From Streptosporangiaceae bacterium (GTDB taxonomy: Bacteria > Actinomycetota > Actinomycetes > Streptosporangiales > Streptosporangiaceae): a stretch of DNA of 64,000 bases. The translations under genes and the position numbers were made by a program. The DNA lies in assembly GCA_019245115.1 (NCBI GenBank), contig JAFARZ010000005.1:1-64000 (forward strand), in the 5' to 3' direction. This document shows, one piece after another, positions 41,391-48,972 of the stretch. The first letter of the stretch is position 1. Each line of letters starts with the position of its first letter. A model generated the notes under the pieces. The model saw only the letters and a list, made by a program, of their open reading frames with translations. It made no database searches and was not told the origin of the DNA.

Positions 41391-41873
41391 TCAGATCGCG
41401 TACTTCTGCACGAGGGCGCCGACACGGGGAAGCGCGGCCGTCACATGCCTGGCCGCCTTGTCGCGGACCGCGCCGTAGGCCTTCGTGATTACCGGGCGGT
41501 TGGAGGCCGCGCCCCGCGCGTCGGTCACCGAAAGCAGGGCCTGCGACACCTCCTCGCTACGTTCAGCCAGGTAGCGGCCGAACTCCGAGCCGGACTCCGA
41601 GCCGGACTCCGAGCCGACCTCCGAGCCGTCGGCGGTGCTGAAGTCCGCCCAGTAGGGCTCCAGCTCCTCCGTCATCCGCGGCAGCAGGGTCTCCACCATG
41701 TAGCGGACGTGGCCAGGAGAGAAGACGACCACCGTCTTGTAGGCCAGCTTGACCGCGGTCCCGGAGATGCCGGACATATCCGATACCTCCTGCTCGATCA
41801 GCGTGTGGCAGTCGGCAATCACTTTCGGCCGGGTCTCCGGCGCGAGCAGCATCTCCTGAAGCGTGGCAGCCAT
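41391..41873 (-). CDS. conserved actinobacterial protein (possibly DUF6918 type), unknown function
   Basis: Protein of 160 residues. The opening ATLQEMLLAPETRPKVIADCHTLIEQEV and SGISGTAVKLAYKTVVVFSPGHVRYMVETLLPRM look like a small helical family found widely in actinobacteria, perhaps DUF6918, from memory. A Gly/Ser/Glu linker encoded by a repeated GGACTCCGAGCC unit (about 41584-41628) separates it from a C-terminal helix. There is no signal peptide. It lies between unrelated genes. Confidence 0.6.
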   Translation of the reverse strand: MAATLQEMLLAPETRPKVIADCHTLIEQEVSDMSGISGTAVKLAYKTVVVFSPGHVRYMVETLLPRMTEELEPYWADFSTADGSEVGSESGSESGSEFGRYLAERSEEVSQALLSVTDARGAASNRPVITKAYGAVRDKAARHVTAALPRVGALVQKYAI

Positions 41874-41985
41874 GGCGGCACTCCTTAGTCACAAGCGGTG
41901 TTGCCGGGCACATCCCGTCAGGCATCAGATCCTGGCGAAGGCGCTGGTGATACACCACCCTGACCGGCGCGGCGCGCTCCGTGGA

Positions 41986-42342
41986 TCAGGCGCTCAGCTT
42001 GTCCCGTTCACCTCTGGTCAAGCCGGCCACCACCAGCTCGTAAGACTGATGGGTCAGATCAAGGACTTCATCGTCGGGTACCGAGCCGTCGAGCGCGATC
42101 GTGTTCCAGTGCCGCTTGTTCAGGTGGTAGCCCGCGGTGATCGCCGCATACCGGCGGCGCAGGTCGACAGCGAGATCCGGATCGCATTTGAGGCTGACGC
42201 TGCCAGCGGATCCGTCCATATCCACTATCGCGAATATCTTGCCAGCGACCTTGAACACGGCCGCTCCCTCACTGAACGGGTAGTCCTCGATCGATCCTGG
42301 CTTGGCGCTGCACGCCGCGATGACTTTGTCCCTCGACGACAT
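41986..42342 (-). CDS. MmcQ/YjbR family protein
   Basis: Protein of 118 residues (ATG 42342; the 18 codons upstream look non-coding). It has the YjbR fold, a double-wing-like domain of unknown biochemical role: SIEDYPFSEGAAVFKVAGKIFAIVD near 15-40, SVSLKCDPDLAVDLRRRYAAITAGYHLNKRHWNTI near 47-82, and LDLTHQSYELVVAGLT near the end. The conserved GYHLNKRHWN motif makes the family call strong. It is transcribed away from the cupin gene with a 71-bp gap. Confidence 0.9.
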   Translation of the reverse strand: MSSRDKVIAACSAKPGSIEDYPFSEGAAVFKVAGKIFAIVDMDGSAGSVSLKCDPDLAVDLRRRYAAITAGYHLNKRHWNTIALDGSVPDDEVLDLTHQSYELVVAGLTRGERDKLSA

Positions 42343-42413
42343 GGCCACCCCGCCTATTTGCCCCCACCGGCCCCGCACAAAACTTGGTGGACACATCGGC
42401 GAGGATAAGACGT

Positions 42414-42824
42414 ATGACAGGACTGAGCTCGATAGCCGCCAAGGTCAACCTCACCGGGGTACTGGCGACCTTCGATGACATCTACAGCCCGCGCATCATC
42501 GGCCGGGTCAACGACTACGACGTCAAAGTGGCGCACGCCCAGGGCGAGCATGTCTGGCACGTCCACGATCACACCGATGAGTTCTTCCTGGTGATCGACG
42601 GCCAATTCGCCATCGCGTGGCGCGAGCCCGATGGCGGGGAACGCGCCGTCGAGCTTCACGCCGGTGACATATTCGTGATTCCCAAGGGCATCGAGCACAA
42701 GCCTTCCTCAGCGGGCGGCGCGATCTTGATGTTCGAGCCGTCCGGCACGCTGACAACCGGCGACCGGCACGAAGGCGACATCCCAGCGCACGTCGACAGC
42801 ACCACCGGCCGGGACATCAGCTGA
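42414..42824 (+). CDS. cupin domain protein
   Basis: Protein of 136 residues with a single cupin barrel. Motif 1 is HVWHVHDHTDEFFLVIDGQF near 43-62, with the metal ligands H-x-H-x4-E; motif 2 is LHAGDIFVIPKGIEHKPSS near 79-97, with the final His ligand. The start ATG 42414 follows GAGGATAAG. The substrate cannot be deduced. A hairpin terminator follows within 20 bp. Confidence 0.9.
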   Translation: MTGLSSIAAKVNLTGVLATFDDIYSPRIIGRVNDYDVKVAHAQGEHVWHVHDHTDEFFLVIDGQFAIAWREPDGGERAVELHAGDIFVIPKGIEHKPSSAGGAILMFEPSGTLTTGDRHEGDIPAHVDSTTGRDIS

Positions 42825-42840
42825 TTTGGAGATTTATAGA

Positions 42841-42866
42841 GAACGGCGGTGGTACCACAGCCGTTC
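42841..42866. terminator. hairpin with GGTGGTACCAC centre (R4 copy 2)
   Basis: GAACGGC and GCCGTTC pair on the outside, and GTGG with CCAC inside, with one mismatch between them. It lies 17 bp after the cupin stop codon. The GAACGGCGGTGGTACCAC arm is shared with hairpins at 27846 and 63090. Confidence 0.75.
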
Positions 42867-42882
42867 AGTGTGAATTGGTCTG

Positions 42883-43080
42883 TCAACTTTCGCGAGGTGG
42901 CATCAACGCGAAGCTGTCAGGCGTGGCGCCGGGCGGACGGTTGCCCTGCCAGGTGACGGTCAGACGGCTGAACCACGGCCCCTGCGCGGAGGTCTTCGCG
43001 GCCGAGAGCGTAACGGCGACCGGATAGGTGCCGGTCTGGCCGGCCGCGGTCACGCCTGCCTCGCCGTCCGCGCGCCTCTG
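42883..43080 (-). pseudogene. possible C-terminal gene fragment
   Basis: The frame ending with TGA at 42883-42885 encodes ADGEAGVTAAGQTGTYPV, then a Thr/Ser/Val-rich beta-like segment (VTLSAAKTSAQGPWFSRL, then TVTWQG) and ends ALMPPRES. This reads like the end of an exported protein. The upstream part runs into the divergent GNAT gene and loses coding character. I could not identify the family, and the region may simply be non-coding. Confidence 0.3.
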
Positions 43081-43120
43081 GCCTTTACGGAGTGGCGCGG
43101 CCACGCTCAGATACAAGCGG

Positions 43121-43690
43121 ATGAGTATGGTCGCAGTGATGGACCTTGACAGTGGCTGGCCCGCTGAGCGGCTTGACTTCGAGCCTCTCGTTGTGGCGCA
43201 CGCCGCCGAACTCGCGCCGCTGCTTGACGACACCTCGTTGCATGAGTTCACCGGTGGCGCGCCGTTGCCGCCCGCGGCGCTGGCCGCCCGCTATTCGCGA
43301 CTGGCGACGCGCCGCTCACCTGACGATGACCAGATGTGGGGCAACTGGGTGATGCGCGTGCGCGCTACCGGTCAGGCGGTCGGGACAGTGCAGGCGACGC
43401 TCCCCGCGGCAGGTCCCGCGGCCGGCCCGGCCGAGGTCGCCTGGGTGGTTGTCCGGGCCGCGCAGGGCAACGGCTATGCCAAGGAGGCCGCGCGCAGCCT
43501 CGTCGCCCGGCTGCGGGAGGCCGGCTGGTCCGTCGTGGCTCATATCCATCCGGGCCACCTGGCCTCCCAGCAGGTAGCCCGTGCCGCTGGCCTGTCGCCG
43601 ACCGCGGACGTCCACGACGGCGAGATCCGCTGGGCCAGCACACCCGCTTTACCGACGTCGCGGCTTCGCACCGCCGCCGGATTGCCCTGA
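43121..43690 (+). CDS. GNAT family N-acetyltransferase
   Basis: Protein of 189 residues (ATG 43121; 43127 and 43139 are alternatives). It has the GNAT fold: FEPLVVAHAAELAPLLDDTSLHEFTGG at the N-terminus, then VGTVQATLPAAG, and acetyl-CoA binding AEVAWVVVRAAQGNGYAKEAARSLVARLREAGW near 106-138 (Q-G-N-G-Y-A pyrophosphate loop). It ends with HPGHLASQQVARAAGLSPT, as in RimJ/RimL-like enzymes. The target is unknown. R3 repeat copy A begins right after its stop codon. Confidence 0.85.
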   Translation: MSMVAVMDLDSGWPAERLDFEPLVVAHAAELAPLLDDTSLHEFTGGAPLPPAALAARYSRLATRRSPDDDQMWGNWVMRVRATGQAVGTVQATLPAAGPAAGPAEVAWVVVRAAQGNGYAKEAARSLVARLREAGWSVVAHIHPGHLASQQVARAAGLSPTADVHDGEIRWASTPALPTSRLRTAAGLP

Positions 43691-43766
43691 ATGTCCAGTT
43701 ATTCCCGAACGGGATGCGGATTAACGCGGAACATCGGTGCTAGGCGGAAGCCAGGTGTACGAATAC
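43691..43766. repeat. R3 repeat, copy A (76 bp)
   Basis: Aligns without gaps with 48891-48966; 62 of 76 positions match by eye. Shared blocks are ACGGGA(T/C)GCGGATTAA, GCGGAACATC and TGTACGAATAC. In this copy GGAACATCG at 43729-43737 can pair with CGATGTTCC further on at 43773-43781. Confidence 0.75.
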
Positions 43767-44010
43767 AGCGCACGATGTTCCGTCCAGCACCAAATTTCCG
43801 CGCTATATGGAGGTGAAGGGCAAAAGCCTGGGTCGGGCCGCGCCCGAGGCAATGGCGCCAGCGGCACGCTGAAGACCCTGGATCTTCAAACTCGGTAGTT
43901 ACGTTTGCGGCATGCCTTGTGATGTGCCCGTATTCGCCAGAACACGCGCTAGCCAGCCTGGCGAATCACCATATATCACCATAGAGCGCCCCCAGAGGCC
44001 AGTCCTTTAC

Positions 44011-44083
44011 GGAAGATAGGAGCCTTCTGGAAGAAAAGGTACCGGAAACCGGCGCCCAACCTTCCAGGAAGCCCCTTTATTCC
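44011..44083. repeat. R2 nested-hairpin repeat, copy 3
   Basis: 73 bp. Outer arms GGAAGATAGGAGC and GCCCCTTTATTCC; inner arms begin GGAAGAAAAGG and end CCTTCC, around ACCGGAAACCGG. The centre is nearly identical to copy 4 at 48699. Confidence 0.8.
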
Positions 44084-44294
44084 ACGTCGTCGAGCGCGTG
44101 CCCCGTCACAAACCGGCTATTTCTCAGCAAAACCGGCGACCGCCCACGGCACGGTGGGACCCGCCCAGCCCGCGGCCGCCCAGCCCGCGGCCGCCCAGGT
44201 CGCGGAACCGGCGGAAGTAGGAGATAGTCGCTTCAAGCTGACGGAAAGGCCAGCGAACGGACCGGAAGCGGACAGCTGCGAAGGGACGAGGTCA

Positions 44295-44798
44295 TTGGGT
44301 ATCAACCAGCGCGCACAGGTTCGCATGACCGACGAGGAAGCGGCGCTGTTCCTCCAGCAGAGCCGGACCGCGACGGTCGCGACGATCGGCCCCGGCGGGT
44401 TCCCGCACCTTGTCGCGATGTGGTACGGCCTCCTCGACGGAAAGGTGTGCTTCGAGACAAAGGCCAAATCGCAAAAGGTCGTCAACCTGCGCCGCAACCC
44501 GGCGGTCAGTTGCTCGGTCGAGGCGGGGGAGTCCTATGACCAGCTCCGTGGCGTCGCGATCGAAGGAACCGCGACGATCATCGACGACACATCCAGCGAC
44601 GAATACTGGGCCGCCGCGATCAGCGTGTTCGAGCGCTACCAGGGCGCGTACACCCCGCAGCTGCGGCCGCTCGTCGAGCAGATGATGAACAAGCGGGTGG
44701 TCATCCGCGTCGACCCGGTGCGCGTCCGGTCGTGGGATCACCGCAAGCTCGGGCTCGCCGCGCTGCCCGTAGCCGGATCGACAGCCCAGTACCTGTAA
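44295..44798 (+). CDS. pyridoxamine 5'-phosphate oxidase/F420-fold (PPOX) family protein
   Basis: Protein of 167 residues from TTG 44295, which follows GGGACGAGG; ATG 44325 is the next option. The split-barrel flavin/F420 fold is clear: MTDEEAALFLQQSRTATVATIGPGGFPHLVAMWYGLLDG near 11-50, CFETKAKSQKVVNLRRNPAVSC, and a C-terminal VVIRVDPVRVRSWDHRKLG. Such proteins bind FMN or coenzyme F420 and reduce varied small molecules or bind biliverdin. It stands alone upstream of the TetR gene. Confidence 0.88.
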   Translation: MGINQRAQVRMTDEEAALFLQQSRTATVATIGPGGFPHLVAMWYGLLDGKVCFETKAKSQKVVNLRRNPAVSCSVEAGESYDQLRGVAIEGTATIIDDTSSDEYWAAAISVFERYQGAYTPQLRPLVEQMMNKRVVIRVDPVRVRSWDHRKLGLAALPVAGSTAQYL

Positions 44799-44831
44799 GC
44801 ACCGGAAAGCGCCTGCTCATGCACCTCAAGT

Positions 44832-44844
44832 AGACTGAGATTTC
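44832..44844. promoter_or_regulatory. AGACTGAGATTTC motif upstream of the TetR gene
   Basis: It lies about 50 bp before the TetR start and matches AGACTGAAATCTC in front of the amidohydrolase at 46822 in 11 of 13 positions. The TetR protein may bind both sites, giving autoregulation and control of the amidohydrolases (inference). Confidence 0.45.
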
Positions 44845-44891
44845 CATTTCGCTTCACGAAGGCTTGCTCCACGAACGCCTGGAGGCGCGAC

Positions 44892-45506
44892 GTGCTCCAG
44901 ATCGCCGGGCCGCCAGCGCCCGAGACGTTGCGGCGCGACCAGTTCGCGCGCCGCCAGCGCATCGTCCGCGCCGCCCTGCGCGCCCTGGCCAGCGCCGGGA
45001 GCGACTACGACCAGGTGAAGATCTCCGAGGTGGCACGCGACTCCGGGGTCGCGCTCGGCACGCTGTACCGTTACTTCGCCTCCAAGGAGCACCTGTTCGC
45101 CGCCGTGTTCGTGGAATGGGAGGGTGCGCTCAAGAAGAAGCTCGACAAGGAGCCCCCGCGGGGCGTCACCGAGGCGGACCGGCTGCGCGACGTGTTCCAC
45201 CGCACGATAAGGGCGTTCCAGCTTCAGCCGCAGTTCTACCGGGTCGTGATGATGCTCACCGCGACGGCCGACACCTATGCGGCGGACCTGTACCAGTCCG
45301 TCTCCTCGCAGTTCCGCGACACCGTGCAGACGGCGTTCACCGGGCCGTTCGACGACGACCGCCACGCGATTTACAACACGGTCAATTCGGTGCTGGACAC
45401 GTCCTTGCGCTCCTGGGTGATGAATCACCTGACGATCTCCGATGTCTACGAGAACGTCGACAACGCGATCCGCCTGATCTACGAGTATCAGCCCAGCCCC
45501 GCTTAA
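44892..45506 (+). CDS. TetR family transcriptional regulator
   Basis: Protein of 204 residues. The helix-turn-helix is textbook: QRIVRAALRALASAGSDYDQVKISEVARDSGVALGTLYRYFASKEHLFAAVF near 22-73. The C-terminal ligand domain has a NTVNSVLDTSLRSWVMNHLT segment, like KstR-type regulators of lipid or aromatic metabolism. GTG 44892 has GGAGG in front. It meets the amidohydrolase gene tail to tail with a 4-bp overlap. Probable target: the two amidohydrolase genes and itself. Confidence 0.9.
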   Translation: MLQIAGPPAPETLRRDQFARRQRIVRAALRALASAGSDYDQVKISEVARDSGVALGTLYRYFASKEHLFAAVFVEWEGALKKKLDKEPPRGVTEADRLRDVFHRTIRAFQLQPQFYRVVMMLTATADTYAADLYQSVSSQFRDTVQTAFTGPFDDDRHAIYNTVNSVLDTSLRSWVMNHLTISDVYENVDNAIRLIYEYQPSPA

Positions 45507-46687
45507 CTCAGCCGCCGGCTGAGGCCGGCGCCGTTGGCGAACATCACCTTCTCGCACTGGGCCGGCGTGTACCCGAAGTTTTCCAGGTCCTTGATGTACG
45601 ACGCCGGCTCGGCCAGTCCCTCGACGTGCGGGTAGTCCGAGCCCATCACGATCCGGTCCACGCCGATCAGGTCGCGGAGCGACGCGAGCTGGTCCTCGTA
45701 GAACGGCGACACCCAGATGTGCCGCCGGAACGTCTCGCGCGGATCCTCTGGGAACAAGAAAGGCATCTGCCCGAACGCCTTGGCCAGCTTCTCGAACAGA
45801 TGGAACACCCAGTCCGAACCGTTCTCGATCGACCCGATCCGGAGCCGGCCGAACCGCGCGAACAAGCCCAGCGCCAGCATGCTGGCCATCGTGTCCTGCA
45901 ACGGATTGGCCGACGAGAGGCTGCGGAAGCTCGTGATGCGGAACGACTCGGTGTTCCCCGACTCACCCCAGTCGGTCAGGTATTGCGTGTAGCGGGTCTC
46001 CCCGCCGTGGTACAGCACGGTGATCCCGGATTCATTGGCCCGGGCCCAGAACGGATCGAACATCGGGTCGGCGGGGGAGCGGCCGCCGATCGGCGTCATG
46101 ACCGGACCGGGCACCATGACGACGAACCGCGCGTCGCGCGACAGCGCCCACTCCAGTTCGCCCACGGCGTTTTCGACGTCCACCAGTGTGATGTACGGCG
46201 CGGCGAAGATCCGTTCCCGGTACGCGAACCCCCAGTCCTCGTCCAGCCACCGGTTGAAGGCACGGAACGCGGCGGTGAGCGCGGGCACGTCGTCGATCAG
46301 CGCCTGTTCCATGCCGACGCCCAGCGTGGGCAGGAAGATCGCGCCCCGCAGACCCTGCCGGTCCATCGTTGCCAGCCGGGCGTCGCGGTCCCGGTATTCC
46401 GCGCGGATGGGCTCCAGCTCCCCGAACAGCTCACGGGCCGACGCCTTCTTCGGGTTGCGGCCGCGGAAGTACTCGTCCATCGCCCCGGGCTTGGCCACCG
46501 GGTCGAACGTCGGATTCGGGATGAAGCGGTTGATCTTGCCGCCGACGAGCAGCCGCGTCCGCCCGTCGATCTGCGCCCACTGCATCGCCCGCTTCCGGTA
46601 TTCCGGCTCGATGTGGCGGCTGAAGGCGTCCAGCGCCTCGTAGTAGTGGTTGTCGCAGTCGAACAGCGGGAATGGCGGCATGGTCAT
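45503..46687 (-). CDS. amidohydrolase family 2 protein
   Basis: Protein of 394 residues (ATG 46687; GTG 46696 is possible). It is a metal-dependent TIM-barrel enzyme of the amidohydrolase-2 (ACMSD-like) group: FPLFDCDNHYYEALDAF at the start with the D-x-x-H ligand pattern, LGVGMEQALIDDVPALTAAFRAFNRWLDE, HGGETRYTQYLTDWG, and the C-terminal DRIVMGSDYPHVEGL with the catalytic Asp. Related proteins hydrolyse or decarboxylate aromatic and lactone compounds. It is transcribed divergently from a second amidohydrolase gene, and the operator-like site between them suggests co-regulation by the TetR protein. Confidence 0.88.
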   Translation of the reverse strand: MTMPPFPLFDCDNHYYEALDAFSRHIEPEYRKRAMQWAQIDGRTRLLVGGKINRFIPNPTFDPVAKPGAMDEYFRGRNPKKASARELFGELEPIRAEYRDRDARLATMDRQGLRGAIFLPTLGVGMEQALIDDVPALTAAFRAFNRWLDEDWGFAYRERIFAAPYITLVDVENAVGELEWALSRDARFVVMVPGPVMTPIGGRSPADPMFDPFWARANESGITVLYHGGETRYTQYLTDWGESGNTESFRITSFRSLSSANPLQDTMASMLALGLFARFGRLRIGSIENGSDWVFHLFEKLAKAFGQMPFLFPEDPRETFRRHIWVSPFYEDQLASLRDLIGVDRIVMGSDYPHVEGLAEPASYIKDLENFGYTPAQCEKVMFANGAGLSRRLS

Positions 46688-46770
46688 ACATCTCACACTA
46701 GAAGTAGGTTCTCGTCATTGACAAGATCTAAAGACCTACCCTTAACACGAACGTACTGTGGTTTCTCTTG

Positions 46771-46788
46771 ACGAGACTGAAATCTCGT
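46771..46788. promoter_or_regulatory. ACGAGA-6-TCTCGT inverted repeat between divergent amidohydrolase genes
   Basis: Perfect 6-bp arms around CTGAAA. It overlaps a TTGACG element (46768-46773) that could be a -35 box for the + strand gene. The embedded AGACTGAAATCTC resembles the site at 44832 before the TetR gene. Confidence 0.5.
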
Positions 46789-46821
46789 TCCATAGTGACC
46801 TGCGTAGGAAGGGGTTCTTCC

Positions 46822-47691
46822 ATGGGCATGCCGTCCCGCGCCGGGATCGTCGATACGATGATCGGCTTCCCGCAGGAGGGGTCCGGGCAGTACGACTTCA
46901 TCCGCAGGCAGACGAAGGATCGTTCGTCGCGCGAGGAGATGGAGTTCCCGGTCGAGTACATCTTTAAGGACGTGCCCAAGGGTCTGCCCACCTCCGACCC
47001 GGTCTCGGTCACTCTCCACGAGATGGACCGGTTCGGTATCGAGATCGGCATGATCGGCGTCGGCGACGAGACGTCGCGGACGGCGCTGAAGCAGCACCCC
47101 GACCGTTTCGTGGCGTGCGGCAACATCGACGATCCGAACGACGTCGGCGGCACGGTGCGCAGGCTCCGCCGGGAGTTCGAGGAGTTCGGCATCAAGGCGG
47201 CCAGCGTGTTCCCGGCCGGCACGTTTCCGCAGGTGGCGATCGACGACCCTAAGATGTACCCGGCCTACCAGACGTGCGTGGACCTGGATATCCCGGTCTT
47301 CTGCTGCGCCGGCGTTCCCGGGCCGCGGCTGAAGTTCGCGCCGCAGGAGGTCGCCCGGATCGACGTTGTCATGTACGACTTCCCCGAACTGGTCTTCGTT
47401 ACCCGGCATGGCTGTGAGCCGTGGGAGAAGCTGGCCGTCAAGCTCATGCTCAAGTGGCCGAACCTGTACTACTCCACATCGGCGTTCGCGCCCAGGTACT
47501 ACCCGCGGGAGATCATCGACTACGCCAACACCCGGGGCGCGCACAAGATCATCTACGGCGGCTACTTCCCGATGGGCCTGAGCCTGGAGCGCATCTTCTC
47601 CGACATGCCGCACGTGCCGTTCAAGGTTGAGGTCTGGCCCGGGTTCCTCGCCGGGAACGCGCGCCGCATCCTGAAGATCAGCGCATCCTGA
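46822..47691 (+). CDS. amidohydrolase family 2 protein, shorter paralogue
   Basis: Protein of 289 residues from ATG 46822, behind GGAAGGGG. It is an amidohydrolase-2 TIM barrel: SVTLHEMDRFGIEIGMIGVGD near 60-80, KQHPDRFVACGNIDDPN, AIDDPKMYPAYQTCVDLDIPVFCCAG, and the closing strand KIIYGGYFPMGLSLER where family members carry G-S/T-D. The Asp is missing in that motif (G-G-Y), and the N-terminal H-x-H is not seen, so the metal centre is altered. It may be a non-catalytic or different-chemistry partner of the divergent paralogue. The alpha/beta hydrolase gene begins 4 bp after its stop. Confidence 0.8.
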   Translation: MGMPSRAGIVDTMIGFPQEGSGQYDFIRRQTKDRSSREEMEFPVEYIFKDVPKGLPTSDPVSVTLHEMDRFGIEIGMIGVGDETSRTALKQHPDRFVACGNIDDPNDVGGTVRRLRREFEEFGIKAASVFPAGTFPQVAIDDPKMYPAYQTCVDLDIPVFCCAGVPGPRLKFAPQEVARIDVVMYDFPELVFVTRHGCEPWEKLAVKLMLKWPNLYYSTSAFAPRYYPREIIDYANTRGAHKIIYGGYFPMGLSLERIFSDMPHVPFKVEVWPGFLAGNARRILKISAS

Positions 47692-47695
47692 AGCT

Positions 47696-48634
47696 ATGAG
47701 TCCGCAGCCGCCCGCCTGGTTCAGCGCCGCCCTCGCCGCCCCCGCCGACGAAGGCGATGTGGCAGTTCACGGCGCCCGCATCCACTACCGAGCCTGGGGC
47801 GAGCGAGGGACGCGCGGAGCCGTCCTGGTCCATGGCACCGCGGCGCACGCCAGATGGTGGGACCACATCGGTCCGCAGATGTCGGCTGGCCTGCGCGCCG
47901 CGGCCGGAGGCCCAGGCCAATTCCGCACCGCGGCGCTCGATCTGTCCGGGCACGGGGACAGCGACTGGCGGGACCGGTACAGCCTGGAGCGCTGGGCGGA
48001 GGAGGTCATGGCGGTCGCCGCCGACGCGGGCGTATCGGGTCCGCCGTTCATCATCGGCCACAGCCTGGGCGGCACCATAGCGATCCGCGCCGCATCGGTC
48101 TACGGCGCCAGCCTGGCGGGGATCGTCGTCGTCGATTCTCCGCTGTACGAAGCCCTCCCCGAGCAGCGGTACATGGCCATCGCCTTCCGCGGCGATCGGA
48201 CTTATCCCAGCCGTGAACAGGCGCTCGCCCGGTTCCGCCTGGTGCCGGAACATCCGGTGCTGCCCTATGTCCGCGACCACGTCGCCGCCTGGTCGGTGAC
48301 CCGCCGGGACGACGGCGACTGGGGCTGGAAGTTCGATCGGAGCCTGTTCGCGAGCATGGAGCCGAGCTGGCCGCTCGGCCGGCCGGCCGATTGCCGGGTC
48401 GCGATCCTGCGAACCCAGCACGGGATGATGACCCCGGAGATGGCGGACCTGCTCTGCGAGCGGCTTGGCCAGGTGGCGACGATGGTGGAGATACCGGCGG
48501 CAGGCCACCACGTGCTGCTCGACGAGCCGCTCAGCCTGGTGACCGCCCTCCGTACCCTGCTGGCCGGATGGGACCATCCGCCGGGCCCGGCGTCCCAATC
48601 GCCCGATACCGCGCGCGGCGCTATGATACCGTAA
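47696..48634 (+). CDS. alpha/beta hydrolase
   Basis: Protein of 312 residues. The alpha/beta-hydrolase fold is clear: VLVHGTAAHARWWDHIGP for the oxyanion-hole strand, LDLSGHGDSDWR, the nucleophile elbow GHSLGG near 121-126, and the catalytic His in PAAGHHVLLDEP near 269-280. The acid probably lies in the strand before that. It is an esterase, lactonase or C-C hydrolase by family. Its 4-bp distance from the amidohydrolase gene shows one transcript, which could open a ring or lactone and then cleave it. Confidence 0.88.
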   Translation: MSPQPPAWFSAALAAPADEGDVAVHGARIHYRAWGERGTRGAVLVHGTAAHARWWDHIGPQMSAGLRAAAGGPGQFRTAALDLSGHGDSDWRDRYSLERWAEEVMAVAADAGVSGPPFIIGHSLGGTIAIRAASVYGASLAGIVVVDSPLYEALPEQRYMAIAFRGDRTYPSREQALARFRLVPEHPVLPYVRDHVAAWSVTRRDDGDWGWKFDRSLFASMEPSWPLGRPADCRVAILRTQHGMMTPEMADLLCERLGQVATMVEIPAAGHHVLLDEPLSLVTALRTLLAGWDHPPGPASQSPDTARGAMIP

Positions 48635-48698
48635 CGCCTGCAAACGTTTGCGGGAGGCCGCATTTCCGACATTTCCTGATAATGCCCCGCCGTCTCAT

Positions 48699-48771
48699 GG
48701 AAGATAGGGGTCATTTGGAAGAAAGGGCGCCGGAAACCGGCACCCTTTCTTCCGCGAGGCCCTTTTATTCC
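48699..48771. repeat. R2 nested-hairpin repeat, copy 4
   Basis: 73 bp. The inner arms GGAAGAAAGGGCGCCGG and CCGGCACCCTTTCTTCC pair over 17 bp with one mismatch around AAA. The outer arms are GGAAGATAGGGG and CCCTTTTATTCC. It is the best preserved copy. Confidence 0.85.
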
Positions 48772-48890
48772 GCGTCGAGTGTAGCCGCTGTACGCGTGCT
48801 GAGTTCGAAAGGCCCGGACCTGTCGGCCGTATGAGGCGCGGGGCCAGTTGCGGACCGAAGTAACGATTCCCGCCGCTGCCGGATCACCGA

Positions 48891-48966
48891 ATGTCCGGTG
48901 AATCCCCAACGGGACGCGGATTAAGGCGGAACATCCATGCTACACGGAAACAAAATGTACGAATAC
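48891..48966. repeat. R3 repeat, copy B (76 bp)
   Basis: Ungapped match to 43691-43766 (62 of 76). It ends 6 bp before the stop codon of the PfkB gene on the opposite strand. Confidence 0.75.
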
Positions 48967-48972
48967 GACGGG

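Larger units (their letters stand above)
43691..44294. other. 604-bp intergenic region with R3 and R2 repeats
   Basis: No gene supported. It holds R3 copy A (43691-43766), R2 copy 3 (44011-44083) and, at 44160-44210, a GC-rich tandem of about 15 bp (CCCGCGGCCGCCCAG). The open frame that runs into the PPOX gene from 44154 comes from this tandem and is unlikely to be translated. Confidence 0.6.
48635..48972. other. 338-bp intergenic region with R2 and R3 repeats
   Basis: Contains a CCGACATTTC half-site (48666), R2 copy 4 (48699-48771) and R3 copy B (48891-48966). No gene supported. It separates two genes that converge. Confidence 0.65.

Noticed and set aside
44154-44294. N-terminal extension of the PPOX gene
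   Set aside because: It is encoded by a GC-rich tandem repeat (AAAQPAAAQ-type); family proteins start near the TTG at 44295.
44864-46771. Open frame of 635 codons covering the TetR and amidohydrolase genes
   Set aside because: It crosses two recognisable genes in the wrong frame and has shadow composition.
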